Assembly (NCBI GenBank): GCA_963580275.1
Contig: OY756940.1
Coordinates: 38,298,401-38,362,400 of the forward strand
DNA from: Crataegus laevigata
Lineage: Eukaryota > Streptophyta > Magnoliopsida > Rosales > Rosaceae
Direction of reading: 5' to 3'
Length of the DNA: 64,000 bases
Every line of letters starts with the position of its first letter. Position 1 is the stretch's first letter. The translations under genes and the position numbers were made by a program. Shown here one piece after another: positions 23,060-34,525 of this stretch. The notes beneath the pieces were generated by a model. It ran no database searches, had not been told where the DNA came from, and worked only from the letters and a program-made list of their open reading frames with translations.

Positions 23060-26000
23060 TAGAAAATTTTTGAAGTGCCAGTCTAACCTGACTCGGTGGA
23101 GTCGAAACAAGTTTTAAAAGATAGGACAGCAAATTGCGGATTGTTTGCAACAGCTTGGGGAACTGCAACGGAATTTGGGCGAAAACTTTCACCAAATTCA
23201 GGATATTTCTCGTAGGATTGACGACCTCGCCGCCCAAGAGGAGAGCTTCTGGCAACAACGATCTCGGGTTCAGTGGCTACGTGAGGGTGATGCGAATACT
23301 AAATTTTTCCATCAAACCACTATCCAACGGTGACGTAGGAATTTGGTTATTAAACTGAAGAATGGGGAAGGTCGGTGGGAGGAGCAACCGCATCGTGTCA
23401 GAGCAATGGTGGAGGACCACTTTTGTCAACTGTTTAAATCTGAGGGTCCACGGCAATGGGGTGCTTTGCTGGAGTGCGTGCAGCTGGTGTTTCTGATACA
23501 ATGAATTTGGAGCTTATTACGCCTGTCTCTGAGTTGGAAATTAAGGATGCGGCAATGGCTATGGGCAGGCTTCAAGCTCCGGGGCCGGATGGCTTCCAAG
23601 GCATTTTTTATCAGTCTTATTGGGATACGGTTCGGGATGATGTTAACCGGTTGATTACATCTTTAATGCATGGCGCGGTTTCTCCTACTAATCTCAACGA
23701 TACTCATATTGTTCTTATCCCTAAGGTCCCTCATCCGGAAACGGTTTCTCAGTTTCGTCCTATCAGCTTGTGTAACTATTCCTATAAGATTTTGTCCAAA
23801 GTTTTGGCCAATCGGCTAAAAGGTATTCTGCCATATATCATTTCTCCATCCCAGAATGCTTTTGTGGCAGGGCGTCTGATTCATGACAACATCGGTATTG
23901 CACATGAATGTTTCCATTTCCTGAAAGGATGACGGACTAAGAAAAGGTTTGAAATGGGAATCAAATTGGATATGCAAAAAGCTTACGATCGTGTGGAATG
24001 GGATTTTCTTGAAGCTATTATGGAAAGGATAGGTTTTTGCAGGGAGAGGCGGCAACTAATAATGAGGTGTGTGTCTTCGGTGCATTTTGCTGTTCTTCTG
24101 AACGGGCAACCTGGCAAGTCTTTTGATCCATCCAGGGGACTTCAGCAGGGTGACCCACTCTCCCCGTATCTTTTTTTTATGGTTGGGGAAGTGTTTTCTT
24201 GCTTACTTCAGGATGCGGTGAATGAGCGGATGTTGGATGGGGTGAAACTTGGTAGGTCGGGACCTGTCATCTCTCATTTGTTTTTTGCTGATGACACTCT
24301 TCTTTTTTTTAGGGCTGATGTCAAAAACTGCAAAAACTTGGTTGACATTCTTCAGCGTTACTGTGAGGCTTCGGGGCAACGTGTGAACTTACAAAAATCC
24401 AGTGTTTACTTTGGGGCGAACGTTCCTCACCAGACTACTAGTGAGCTTGGTAATGTTTTTGGCATCCCAACAGTTTCTAATCCTGGAGCGTACATGGGGG
24501 TTCCTGCTATTTGGGGAAAGTCCAAAAAACGTGGGTTGGCTTATGTCAAGGGTCGTGTTTTGGGGAAGCTGCAAGGGTAGAAACAGAACATTTTATCTAA
24601 AGCGGGGAATGAAGTCCTAATCAAGGCGGTGGTCCAGGCTATTCCTGCTTACCCGATGAGTATCTTCAAATTTCCTTCTATTGTTTGCAGTGAGCTTGAT
24701 GCTCTGGTTGCGGGGTTTTGGTGGGGTAGTCTGGGGTCTCAAAGGAAAACACACTGGATTTCTAAATCGGTTCTTGGTCTGCCGAATGACTTGGGGGGTC
24801 TAGGACTCCGGAACTTTAGCGAGTTCAATGATGCTTTATTGGCTAAACAGTGTTGGCGGTTGGTTTCTAATCCGGAGTCTCTATGGGCTAGAGTCCTCAA
24901 GGCTCGTTACTTCCCGCATTGTTCCTTTTGGGATGCCCGCAAGGGTGGCCAGGCATCTTGGGCTTGGTCAAGTCTTTTGGTCGGTCGCGAACTCCTTAAG
25001 AATGGTGCGCACTAGCAAATCTTATCTGGGGCGAATGTGCGGGTTTGGGTGGATAGGTGGCTTCCTTCGTTGTCTTCTGGACATCCGGTTCCGAATGGTG
25101 TGGTTTCGGTTTTTCCCAACTTGCGGGTGTGTTCCCTCATTCGGGCGGAGTCCCATGAATGGGATCTTGATTTTTTGCAAGCTTTTATTTCTGAGGAGGA
25201 GCTTGCTGCCATTCGACAACTTCCCCTTGGTGACCTTAACCGTCCTGATCGTCTTGTTTGGGATAGCAGTAAGTCTAGTCGGTACTCGGTTCGGTCGGGT
25301 TATCGTTGGTTGCAATCGACTTCTATTGATCAACGAGATCTTCGCCTACCTAGGGCTCGCTCTGTTCCTAGCATGCTGTGGAGGCGAGTTTGGAAGTTAC
25401 ATGTGCCTCCCAAGATTCGTCACTTCCTCTGGCTCTTGCTGCATTACGCCCTCCCCACCAGGACTGTGCTTTTTCAGCGTCATGCCTCTACTTCGCCTCT
25501 CTGTCCTATTTGTCTACGGGAGAATGAAACACTGGAGCATCTTTTCCTTTTCTGCCCTTGGGTCCAAGCTCTTTGGTTTGGTGGCGCTCTTATTTACCAG
25601 ATTGACAGAAACAATATTAGTTCTTGGGTCAGTTGGCTGCAGGCTGCTTTCTCTGTTAATGTGGGGTCCTTGAATGATGTGAATTGGATTCGCTCCTATA
25701 TTGGGTTCACTTGCTGGGTTATATGGAAAACGCGTTGTGACTTTGTATTTAATCAAACTCCCATTCACCCCGTCTCGGTGCTATTCAAGTTGTCTTTTGC
25801 CTGTGGTTCTTTCTGGGCTTCGAATGGAGTCCCGCTGTCTGCTCGGGTGCGGCCTTCTGTTGGGTAGGTGGTCCCAAGGTGGTCTCCTTACTCTCCTCAT
25901 TATACTAAAATTAATGTTGATGCTAGTTGGTCTCCTACGTCAAATAAAGGCTTTGTTGGGGTGGTCCTGAAAGATGAGTTTGGGGGATTCGTGACTACAG

Positions 26001-26374
26001 CCAGGTACGCTATTTCCTCCCCTAATGTGGCTGCAGCTGAGGCCTCTGCTTTATTACATGGTTGTGAGTTGGGCCTTTCTTTGGGCTGTTCCTCGGTTAT
26101 TCTGGAGTCCGATTCTAGTGAATCCATTTCTTGTCTCTCTGGTTCCATTGACTCTGGCAGTTGGGAGGCTTTCCCTCTCTTGGCTCGGGTCAAGCTGATG
26201 AGTGAAGCTTTTCAGTTCTGCCCCTGGTCTTGGGTTCGAAGATCAGTCAATTCTGCCGCGGATTTTCTTGCGTCGGCTAATTGTCCGGAGATGTGTAATC
26301 GGGTCTGGGTTTCTAGGCCCCCATCTTCGCTGGTGCACGTGTTAAACAAGGATGGTTTGCCTTGCCCGCCTTGA
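23060..26374 (+). pseudogene. LINE ORF2 C-terminal part: reverse transcriptase, zf-RVT, RNase H
   Basis: The order is RT N-terminus (WSRNKF near 23098, REGDANTKFFHQ near 23282), fingers (APGPDGFQGIFYQ near 23577), palm with FADD (HLFFADDTLLFF near 24277), zf-RVT (WKLHVPPKIRHFLWLLL near 25390, then CPICLRENETLEH) and RNase H (INVDASW near 25910). Stops interrupt at 23930, 24578, 25013 and 25865, with a frameshift at about 23410-23500. The stops at 24578 and 25013 read as Trp-to-TAG. The protein primes cDNA synthesis at the nick; this copy is inactive. Confidence 0.88.
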
Positions 26375-26532
26375 TTTGCCTGGGCGTTGGGTGGGGCGAC
26401 GCGCAACCTGGTTGTCGCGTCTGTAGGTTTACCCCACTCATCGCTGTTCTTGTTTTTGCCTTGTTGGTGTTAGCCTCTCGTAGGCTTTCTGGTTTCTGTC
26501 AGCCTCTTGGCCTTGGTTTGTATTCCCTTTCC

Positions 26533-26555
26533 AAAAAAAAAAAAATGACCCACTC
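26533..26555 (+). repeat. LINE poly-A tail and right target-site duplication
   Basis: Thirteen A residues (26533-26545) run into TGACCCACTC, which together with the last six A residues repeats 20055-20070. Confidence 0.9.
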
Positions 26556-26663
26556 AAAAGACGAAAATGTCTTTCTGCCTGGTATAATTGCCCTAGGGAT
26601 TTCATAACAATCCTCTTTTAAACGGAGGGGATCTCGCCGAAGCTCTCCCCCAATCCGGAAACC
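26556..26663 (+). promoter_or_regulatory. Residual core promoter and 5' UTR of the RPS8 locus
   Basis: Only about 108 bp separate the LINE from the RPS8 ATG. The stretch has a weak TATAAT (26583) and a pyrimidine-rich part (CCTCTTTT near 26610, then CTCTCCCCCAATCC), plausible as a 5' leader. Distal promoter sequence now lies 6.5 kb away, left of 20055. Confidence 0.5.
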
Positions 26664-26736
26664 ATGGGTACCAGTCAGATCTCTCTCTCTCCTTTCTGTG
26701 TGTGCTGCAATGGCTGATGGTTTTGTGTTTGTGATA

Positions 26737-26744
26737 ATATGCAG
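26737..26744 (+). repeat. Left TSD of hAT element (duplicated splice acceptor)
   Basis: ATATGCAG here is repeated at 30569-30576. It is the end of RPS8 intron 1, so the splice acceptor AG is present twice. Confidence 0.9.
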
Positions 26745-26983
26745 TAGGCCTGGCAAACGTGTCGTGTCTGTCGTGTTTCGTGTCGTTTTCGTATAACACC
26801 TGTTATCTTAACGGGTCGTGTCGTGTCACACCCGTTATCTTAACGGGTCATTAACAGGTCGTGTCACTTTACCCAACGGGTAAAGTGACCCGACCCGTTA
26901 TGACCCGCTATGACCCGTTAAGAAAAAAAATATATTTTTTTTAATTTGCACATACCACATATATTATTATATATTACTTCAAA

Positions 26984-29900
26984 ATTAGTTTTGGAGAATT
27001 CGTATCTTATTAAAATGATAGATTCACTAACACTTAGAGTTTATTTATACTTTCATTAAGTATAACATAATATTTTGTGGTATCCACTTGTATAAATATT
27101 TTAAATTGAAGATTGAATTCATTCATTGTATTCATATAGGGTCAAGGAGTGCAGCTGTAAAAAATCATCAAAATCGGAGTTAAAATAACCGTTAAATCGT
27201 GATTTTTCGTTTATAACCGTCGAAAAACTTTGTCCTGTTACTTGATCTCTGAATGTTTGTTTTTTGTGATTTTTTGCTGATGTGATCTCGAAGCATATAC
27301 ATACAAGTTTGACGGTTGCGATCGTTGAAATTAGTTTTGGAGAATTCGTATCTCATTAAAACGATAGATTCACTAACACTTAGAGTTTATTTATACTTTC
27401 ATTAAGTATAACATAATATTTTGTGGTATCCACTTGTATAAATATTTTAAATTGAAGATCGAATTCATTCATTGTATTCATATAGGGTCAAGGAGTGCAG
27501 CTGTAAAAAATCATCAAAATCGGAGTTAAAATAACCGTTAAATCGTGATTTTTCGTTTATAACCGTCGAAAAACTTTGTCCCGTTACTTGATCTCTGAAT
27601 GTTTGTTTTTTGTGATTTTTTGCTGATGTGATCTCGAAGCATATACATACAAGTTTGACGGTTGCGATCGTTGAAATTAGTTTTGGAGAATTCGTATCTC
27701 ATTAAAACGATAGATTCACTAACACTTAGAGTTTATTTATACTTTCATTAAGTATAACATAATATTTTGTGGTATCCACTTGTATAAATATTTTAAATTG
27801 AAGATCGAATTCATTCATTGTATTCATATAGGGTCAAGGAGTGCAGCTGTAAAAAATCATCAAAATCGGAGTTAAAATAACCGTTAAATCGTGATTTTTC
27901 GTTTATAACCGTCGAAAAACTTTGTCCCGTTACTTGATCTCTGAATGTTTGTTTTTTGTGATTTTTTGCTGATGTGATCTCGAAGCATATACATACAAGT
28001 TTGACGGTTGCGATCGTTGAAATTAGTTTTGGAGAATTCGTATCTCATTAAAACGATACATTCACTAACACTTAGAGTTTATTTATACTTTCATTAAGTA
28101 TAACATAATATTTTGTGGTATCCACTTGTATAAATATTTTAAATTGAAGATCGAATTCATTCATTGTATTCATATAGGGTCAAGGAGTGCAGCTGTAAAA
28201 AATCATCAAAATCAGAGTTAAAATAACCGTTAAATCGTGATTTTTCGTTTATAACCGTCGAAAAACTTTGTCCCGTTACTTGATCTCTGAATGTTTGTTT
28301 TTTGTGATTTTTTGCTGATGTGATCTCGAAGCATATACATACAAGTTTGACGGTTGCGATCGTTGAAATTAGTTTTGGAGAATTCGTATCTCATTAAAAC
28401 GATACATTCACTAACACGTAGAGTTTATTTATACTTTCATTAAGTATAACATAATATTTTGTGGTATCCACTTGTATAAATATTTTAAATTGAAGATCGA
28501 ATTCATTCATTGTATTCATATAGGGTCAAGGAGTGCAGCTGTAAAAAATCATCAAAATCGGAGTTAAAATAACCGTTAAATCGTGATTTTTCGTTTATAA
28601 CCGTCGAAAAACTTTGTCCCGTTACTTGATCTCTGAATGTTTGTTTTTTGTGATTTTTTGCTGATGTGATCTCGAAGCATATACATACAAGTTTGACGGT
28701 TGCGATCGTTGAAATTAGTTTTGGAGAATTCGTATCTCATTAAAACGATAGATTCACTAACACTTAGAGTTTATTTATACTTTCATTAAGTATAACATAA
28801 TATTTTGTGGTATCCACTTGTATAAATATTTTAAATTGAAGATCGAATTCATTCATTGTATTCATATAGGGTCAAGGAGTGCAGCTGTAAAAAATCATCA
28901 AAATCGGAGTTAAAATAACCGTTAAATCGTGATTTTTCGTTTATAACCGTCGAAAAACTTTGTCCCGTTACTTGATCTCTGAATGTTTGTTTTTTGTGAT
29001 TTTTTGCTGATGTGATCTCGAAGCATATACATACAAGTTTGACGGTTGCGATCGTTGAAATTAGTTTTGGAGAATTCGTATCTCATTAAAACGATAGATT
29101 CACTAACACTTAGAGTTTATTTATACTTTCATTAAGTATAACATAATATTTTGTGGTATCCACTTGTATAAATATTTTAAATTGAAGATCGAATTCATTC
29201 ATTGTATTCATATAGGGTCAAGGAGTGCAGCTGTAAAAAATCATCAAAATCGGAGTTAAAATAACCGTTAAATCGTGATTTTTCGTTTATAACCGTCGAA
29301 AAACTTTGTCCCGTTACTTGATCTCTGAATGTTTGTTTTTTGTGATTTTTTGCTGATGTGATCTCGAAGCATATACATACAAGTTTGACGGTTGCGATCG
29401 TTGAAATTAGTTTTGGAGAATTCGTATCTCATTAAAACGATACATTCACTAACACTTAGAGTTTATTTATACTTTCATTAAGTATAACATAATATTTTGT
29501 GGTATCCACTTGTATAAATATTTTAAATTGAAGATCGAATTCATTCATTGTATTCATATAGGGTCAAGGAGTGCAGCTGTAAAAAATCATCAAAATCGGA
29601 GTTAAAATAACCGTTAAATCGTGATTTTTCGTTTATAACCGTCGAAAAACTTTGTCCCGTTACTTGATCTCTGAATGTTTGTTTTTTGTGATTTTTTGCT
29701 GATGTGATCTCGAAGCATATACATACAAGTTTGACGGTTGCGATCGTTGAAATTAGTTTTGGAGAATTCGTATCTCATTAAAACGATAGATTCACTAACA
29801 CTTAGAGTTTATTTATACTTTCATTAAGTATAACATAATATTTTGTGGTATCCACTTGTATAAATATTTTAAATTGAAGATCGAATTCATTCATTGTATT

Positions 29901-30133
29901 CATATAGGGTCAATGAGTGTAGCTGTAAAAAATCATCAAAATCGGAGTTAAAATAACCGTTAAATTGTGATTTTTCGTTTATAACCGTCGAAAAACTTTG
30001 TCCCGTTACTTGATCTCTGAATGTTTTTTTTTTGTGATTTTTTGCTGATGTGATCTCGAAGCATATACATACAAGTTTGACGGTTGCGATCGTTGAAATT
30101 AGTTTTGGAGAATTCGTATCTCATTAAAACGAT
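26984..30133 (+). repeat. Nine tandem 346-bp units plus a 36-bp partial unit
   Basis: Unit starts (ATTAGTTTTGGAGAATTC) are at 26984, 27330, 27676, 28022, 28368, 28714, 29060, 29406 and 29752, each exactly 346 bp apart, with a partial tenth from 30098. Units differ by a few substitutions (AGATTC versus ACATTC; TCAGAGTT in unit 4; ACGTAGAG in unit 5). The first and last units carry most of the private changes. No long open frame spans a unit. Confidence 0.95.
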
Positions 30134-30400
30134 ATATTAAAGTTTTATAAAATTTAATATATATATATATATATATAATTATTATAGATGATTAATATTT
30201 TGGGGTATAATTATTATAGTATATATAATTATTATAATTATTATAGTTAAAATTTATTTATTTATTATAGTTAATTAACTTAATTTAATATATATATATA
30301 TATTTATTATAGTTTTTAGGGGTATAAAATTGTTAAATTAATATATATAATTATACTAGTATTTTTTTTAAGGTTATAAAATTATGAAATTAATATTCTG
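30134..30400 (+). repeat. AT-rich segment with (TA)n in hAT element
   Basis: Runs of TA (around 30156-30176 and 30288-30302) and many ATTATTATAG motifs lie between the satellite array and the right subterminal repeats. No coding signal is visible. Confidence 0.8.
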
Positions 30401-32759
30401 CTTATCGTGTATCGTGTTACCCACGTGTATACCTGAATTTATCCGTTATCTTAACAGGTGCTATCAGGTTACCCGATAACGACCCGATTCGTTATCGTGT
30501 CGACCCGAACACCTGTTAATTTCGTGTCGTGTCGTGTCGTGTTATCGTGTCAGAAATTGCCAGGCCTAATATGCAGGTATCTCACGTGACTCGATGCACA
30601 AGCGCCGTGCCACTGGAGGCAAGAAGAAGGCATGGAGGAAGAAGAGAAAGTAATTACTCTTCCACCTTCAACCCCATTTCTCTTCCTTTTCTCTCTGCTT
30701 TACTCTTTGATTGCTTTTTTTCTAATTTCTTTCATTTTCTATTATTTGTTATCTGCCCTTTGTAATATTTTTTTTATTCATTTGTTCTGTTGCAGTTAGG
30801 CTACAGATCTGTTAATAATCGTAAATTATTTCGGAGTTTTTTCGTTATGGTCTTTGATTTTTTATGAATGTTGGTGTCTGCTTTTATTGAATTGTTTGGC
30901 TAAACACTGGTTCCTCTATGGTAATTATGATTAGTGCTTGTCTGAGAGAATGAGATTTGTATCTTAACTTGTAGATAGCAAATGCAACTAAAGCTTTCAC
31001 TCATTTTTTTCAGATTTGTTTAGGCTGAAACACTGAGTTTCATCTGTTTTGAATTTTTGGGTTTTTTATGCTTTTTTTTTTTATGTTTAAACTATTGGTA
31101 CATGGCTCTATCTGTTTCATGTTATATAGGTTTTACAACTTTGGTACATAAAAGAATTTTAATTTCAGTTTGTTGTTTCTGCCGGTAATGAATTGAGGAA
31201 TTTGTTAATTCGTTTAATGTACATCCTTATTTAGTTGCTTAGTTCAGGCAGTGATATCACTAGAAAGAATATGATATGAGCAGTCCCAGGTTTTCCTCTG
31301 GGCTGCCCCGCAAGAAAAAGCATAAGATAAAACCGTTTAGATCTTGAATCCCATGGGACAATCAAGCTACGTACTGTATGAGAACTCAACCTATGGAATA
31401 ATTTTGAGCATGTGCCGTTGCCAAGAATGGTGAAATTGGAAGGAATTTCCGTTTTCTTATCTGCTCAAATATTTTACCATCAAGAGTCGAGCTGAAGGGT
31501 TTTTAATCATGTTCAGGGTTTCTGGAGAATAATAGTGTGGACCTTGTTTCAAAGCTAGACAATTGTTGTGTTGTGGATTTCTAATTGTTTTTCATTCTTT
31601 GTCATATACAGGTATGAGCTCGGACGTCAGCCTGCTAATACTAAGCTCTCAAGCAACAAGACTGTAAGGAAAATCCGTGTTCGAGGGGGCAATGTGAAGT
31701 GGAGAGCTCTCAGGTTGGATACTGGGAACTTCTCGTGGGGCAGCGAATCCGTTACTCGTAAAACCCGTCTACTGGATGTTGTATACAATGCCTCAAACAA
31801 TGAACTTGTTAGAACACAAACTCTGGTGTCCAGGTGGATGCCGCTCCATTTAAGCAGTGGTGTCTTCAGCATTATGGAGTTGAAATTGGCAGAAAGAAGA
31901 AGTCCGGTGCTGCTAAGAAGGATACCCCAGAGGTAATTTTTGTGAATTCGAAACTTTTATTTGCTACAGTGGGGATAATTTCTAGACCCTCTACACCTAA
32001 GTAGCATCAGTGTTACTGTAGAACAACTTGGGTTGTAAAATTAGTATTCACTTCTGAATGGTTGCACTATGACTTGTAACTGCACATAGTTCTTGAATTG
32101 CACTGTGAGTGTAGTGAGATTAGTGTTGAGAGACAAAGTGATTCAAATCTTACTGTCCTATTTGTTGGTAGTAAAACATAGGTATTTATTGTAGGGCCCA
32201 TCAAGGTCTTTTTAGTGACTTCATAAACTACCTTTGTTTCTCATCAAACTCATATGTGTGGATCTGCATGGTTTGTGAAATAAGGATATTGGTTTCTTAT
32301 AGGCGTTCATGTTGTCATCTGTCTTTTAAAGTCCTTACTTTATACTTTTTAGTGGATGATAATTTATTTCGTAGTCAAACTAACTAGTTCCATCATTATA
32401 TGTACAAGCAGGAAGGAGAAGGAACTACCGAGGAAGCAAAGAAGAGTAATCATGTTACCAGGAAGCTTGAGAAACGTCAGGAAGGTCGCACTCTAGACCC
32501 CCATATAGAAGAGCAGTTTGGAGGTGGGAGATTGCTCGCTTGCATATCTTCGCGTCCAGGCCAATGTGGCAGATGTGATGGGTGAGTCTAATAATAACAT
32601 GTGTTACTATCTATCTTCAGTTGTATATCTTTTGTTTGCGTCGTCTTATTTTGTTTTGCAAACTTGTTTGTCAGGTACATCTTGGAAGGTAAGGAACTTG
32701 AGTTTTACATGAAGAAGCTCCAGAGGAAGAAGGGAAAGGGTGTCGGCGCTGCTGCATAA

Positions 32760-33290
32760 AACAGTTTCTTGACGAGTTTCTTTTCTTTTTTTGGCTTACT
32801 ATGAGATCTGTTTTAGCTGTAATCTTTTTCATTCATCTAGGACACATATATGTTGGTTTCCTGTGGGCTAATGCAAATCTTTCAACTTTTGCTTGGCATA
32901 TCCGGTATTCCAGACTTGCCAAGATTTTGACTGTTGTTGACCTATCACTAATCATTTGATATTTTTATGGTGGAAGTCGAAGTAAACTGGTGGTGAATTT
33001 TGAATTTGGTGGATTTGGATACTATTCAATCTGGAGTTTTATCAACTCTCTAAATCTTGTGGTAATTGAGTGCTTTTTGATCTAATTCTATTGCAGAAAA
33101 TTAGGTTTTTAAAGCATTGAAAACTTGTCGGTCGACGAAAGTCTGCTGACTTAAAGAGTTTCGTTGACATTCAAAATAGTATATATGTACACATCCAAGT
33201 ATTATCTTTTAATAGAAAGTATGCTTACAAAGTTTCCATATAGTTTTCGATCCCCCAGCATCGTTCGGGCCCCTTGCTAATACATAAATG
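32760..33290 (+). other. RPS8 3' UTR and adjoining unassigned sequence
   Basis: T-rich sequence after the RPS8 stop probably holds its 3' UTR. I see no clear poly-A signal or gene beyond it, up to the gypsy fragment. Confidence 0.4.
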
Positions 33291-33299
33291 GTTCCCTTG

Positions 33300-33640
33300 A
33301 AGAATTAACCTTGTCCTCAAGGTTAGAAATTAAACTTTGGAAACTGAGTGGTGAAATCTTGATAATCTTCCCAGGCAGCATTACCCTTGTTATACATTCT
33401 TCTTTGCAACACTTTGAATGGATCCTGGGAGCTCAAACCTTCATCATTGACACTGAGTAGGTAGAGTGGCACTGGAATTTCACATTTGGTTCAACATGCT
33501 TCTTCAAACAACTGATGCGCAACACAGGCAGTTTCAGCTTATGTTTCACTTTCCCAATCTTTTCCAGAATTTCAAGGGACCATAAAATTTTGGGTGCAGT
33601 TTGTGGTGTGCATGTGAAGCCAATGATTGAAGCTGATAAG
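33300..33640 (-). pseudogene. Gypsy pol C-terminal remnant with chromodomain-like tail
   Basis: On the minus strand one frame reads through LEILEKIGKVKHKLKLP (near 33560), then LKKHVEPNVKF, then a 49-residue stretch with DPFKVLQRRMYNKG and NAAWEDYQDF. This matches the end of a chromovirus integrase and its chromodomain-like segment. The rest of the element is absent. Its open 3' end and lack of LTRs mark it as an old fragment. Confidence 0.65.
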
Positions 33641-34236
33641 GAACCAAATTCATGCCTTACATGTACGATTTGGTGAAGGTTTGAAGGACCTAGATTCCGA
33701 GGTTTTCCAGCGAATCAGCAAGCTTCCCTGTCTTTTTGAGGCCCTACCGGTCATCCAATCACCAAAGGTTGTAAGGACCGTGAAACCAAGCGTCGGAGGG
33801 GGTTGTTCCCGGCGTAGGAATGATGGTGCTCTTATTTAGAGGAGTCGAAGCACCTATTTATAGGAAGCCGTCAGAGTAGATGGAGTCAGAGGCATGGCTC
33901 TGTTCATTAAGACGACCCTGCTGCAAGGTTGAGAATAGTCTGCTCTTTGGCACCATGGGTCAGAGCTGCATGCCCTCCGCGTAGCATGGGCTAGTCAGGT
34001 CACCAGTTGTCTTCCTTGTTAAAGAAAAAAGAAATAAGTCTATCACGTAATTGAGAGTGTAGTTCGGATTGGATGGGACTGATCTACTTCTGAGTGACAG
34101 TTGTTGAACACATGGAGTGTCTTCGGTACCCACACAATGGGTAAACTTCTTGTTAACCTGTTCTAGGCTTTCGTTTGCTCCCTTTCGGCCTCTGGTATGA
34201 ATATTCCAGTTTCATAAACATCTTAATTAATAAAAA
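33641..34236. other. Unassigned, probably old repeat sequence
   Basis: The plus-strand open frame at 33627-33839 does not resemble a known protein. The stretch has mixed composition and a CACCTATTTATAGG TATA-like motif at about 33850. No boundary or gene is supported. Confidence 0.3.
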
Positions 34237-34237
34237 G

Positions 34238-34517
34238 AAAATTTTAACGAAAAGTTTTAAATACTGTTAATTTTAACGAAAAACCACATTTTTTACATTG
34301 CAAAGTCAATCCTAATATTATTCACTTTACCATTTATTTCGTCCTTATTGTTAAAACTCTAAATTTTCAAGCTCTTTTCGGAAAGTCCAAAAAAGCTTTA
34401 GTTTTAATATATAAAAAAATGACAAATAAAAGTGTAGTGAATAGTACCATAAAAAAGGTTTAAGTATAGTTTTTCGTTAAAAGTAAACAATACTGAAAGT
34501 ATTTCGTTGAAACTCCC
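34238..34517. mobile_element. MITE with about 50-bp imperfect TIRs
   Basis: The left end (AAATTTTAACGAAAAG ... TTTTAACGAAAAAC) and the right end (TTTTTCGTTAAAAG ... TTCGTTGAAACTCC) are inverted copies. Flanks TAATAAAAAG and TAATAAAAG look like a 9-10 bp target duplication, which would fit a Mutator-type MITE. I associate this family with apple, where it is very common. A second, split copy lies at 42536-42576 plus 49570-49690. Confidence 0.65.
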
Positions 34518-34525
34518 TAATAAAA

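Larger units (their letters stand above)
20071..26545 (+). mobile_element. LINE (L1-type) insertion with inverted 5' half
   Basis: The 3' half (RT, zinc-finger, RNase H, poly-A at 26533-26545) is on the plus strand. The 5' half (5' UTR, ORF1, endonuclease) is on the minus strand, from about 23050 back to 20071. A shared 16-bp TSD flanks the whole. This matches twin priming: a second primer copies an internal part of the RNA and the 5' segment ends up inverted. The short coding stretch between the endonuclease C-terminus and the RT N-terminus is absent, as expected at such a junction. The inversion point lies at roughly 22990-23065. Confidence 0.88.
26745..30568. mobile_element. Non-autonomous hAT element with internal satellite array
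   Basis: The ends are perfect 12-bp inverted repeats (TAGGCCTGGCAA / TTGCCAGGCCTA), flanked by the 8-bp TSD ATATGCAG; both features fit the hAT superfamily. No transposase frame exists. Subterminal regions carry repeated CGTGTCGTGT and ACCCGTTA-type motifs on both sides (26757-26925 and 30400-30545), which may be transposase-binding clusters. The interior is nine 346-bp tandem units followed by AT-rich sequence. Confidence 0.9.
26664..32759 (+). pseudogene. RPS8: Cytosolic ribosomal protein eS8 (RPS8), frameshifted, intron 1 hit by hAT
   Basis: Coding exons read 26664-26667 (ATGG), 30577-30649, 31612-31932, 32412-32581 and 32675-32759, all with GT-AG borders. The protein starts MGISRDSMHKRRATGGKKKA and ends KKLQRKKGKGVGAAA, as in plant eS8, a small-subunit protein. 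Exon 3 lacks 13 nt near 31826, between the codons for RTQTLV and QVDAAPFKQW, which shifts the frame. Restoring 13 nt would give 221 codons, the usual family length. Two conserved positions also differ: QWC instead of the usual QWY, and GRCDG instead of GRADG. Intron 1, once about 77 bp, now carries a 3.8 kb hAT element, and a LINE sits at the promoter. Other genomic copies must supply the protein. An assembly error in exon 3 is the main alternative. Confidence 0.88.

Noticed and set aside
26984..30133. CRISPR-like array
   Set aside because: The units are contiguous 346-bp repeats without variable spacers, in a plant hAT element.
31568..31936. Open frame of 122 codons
   Set aside because: It is RPS8 exon 3 plus intron sequence and shifted codons, not a separate gene.
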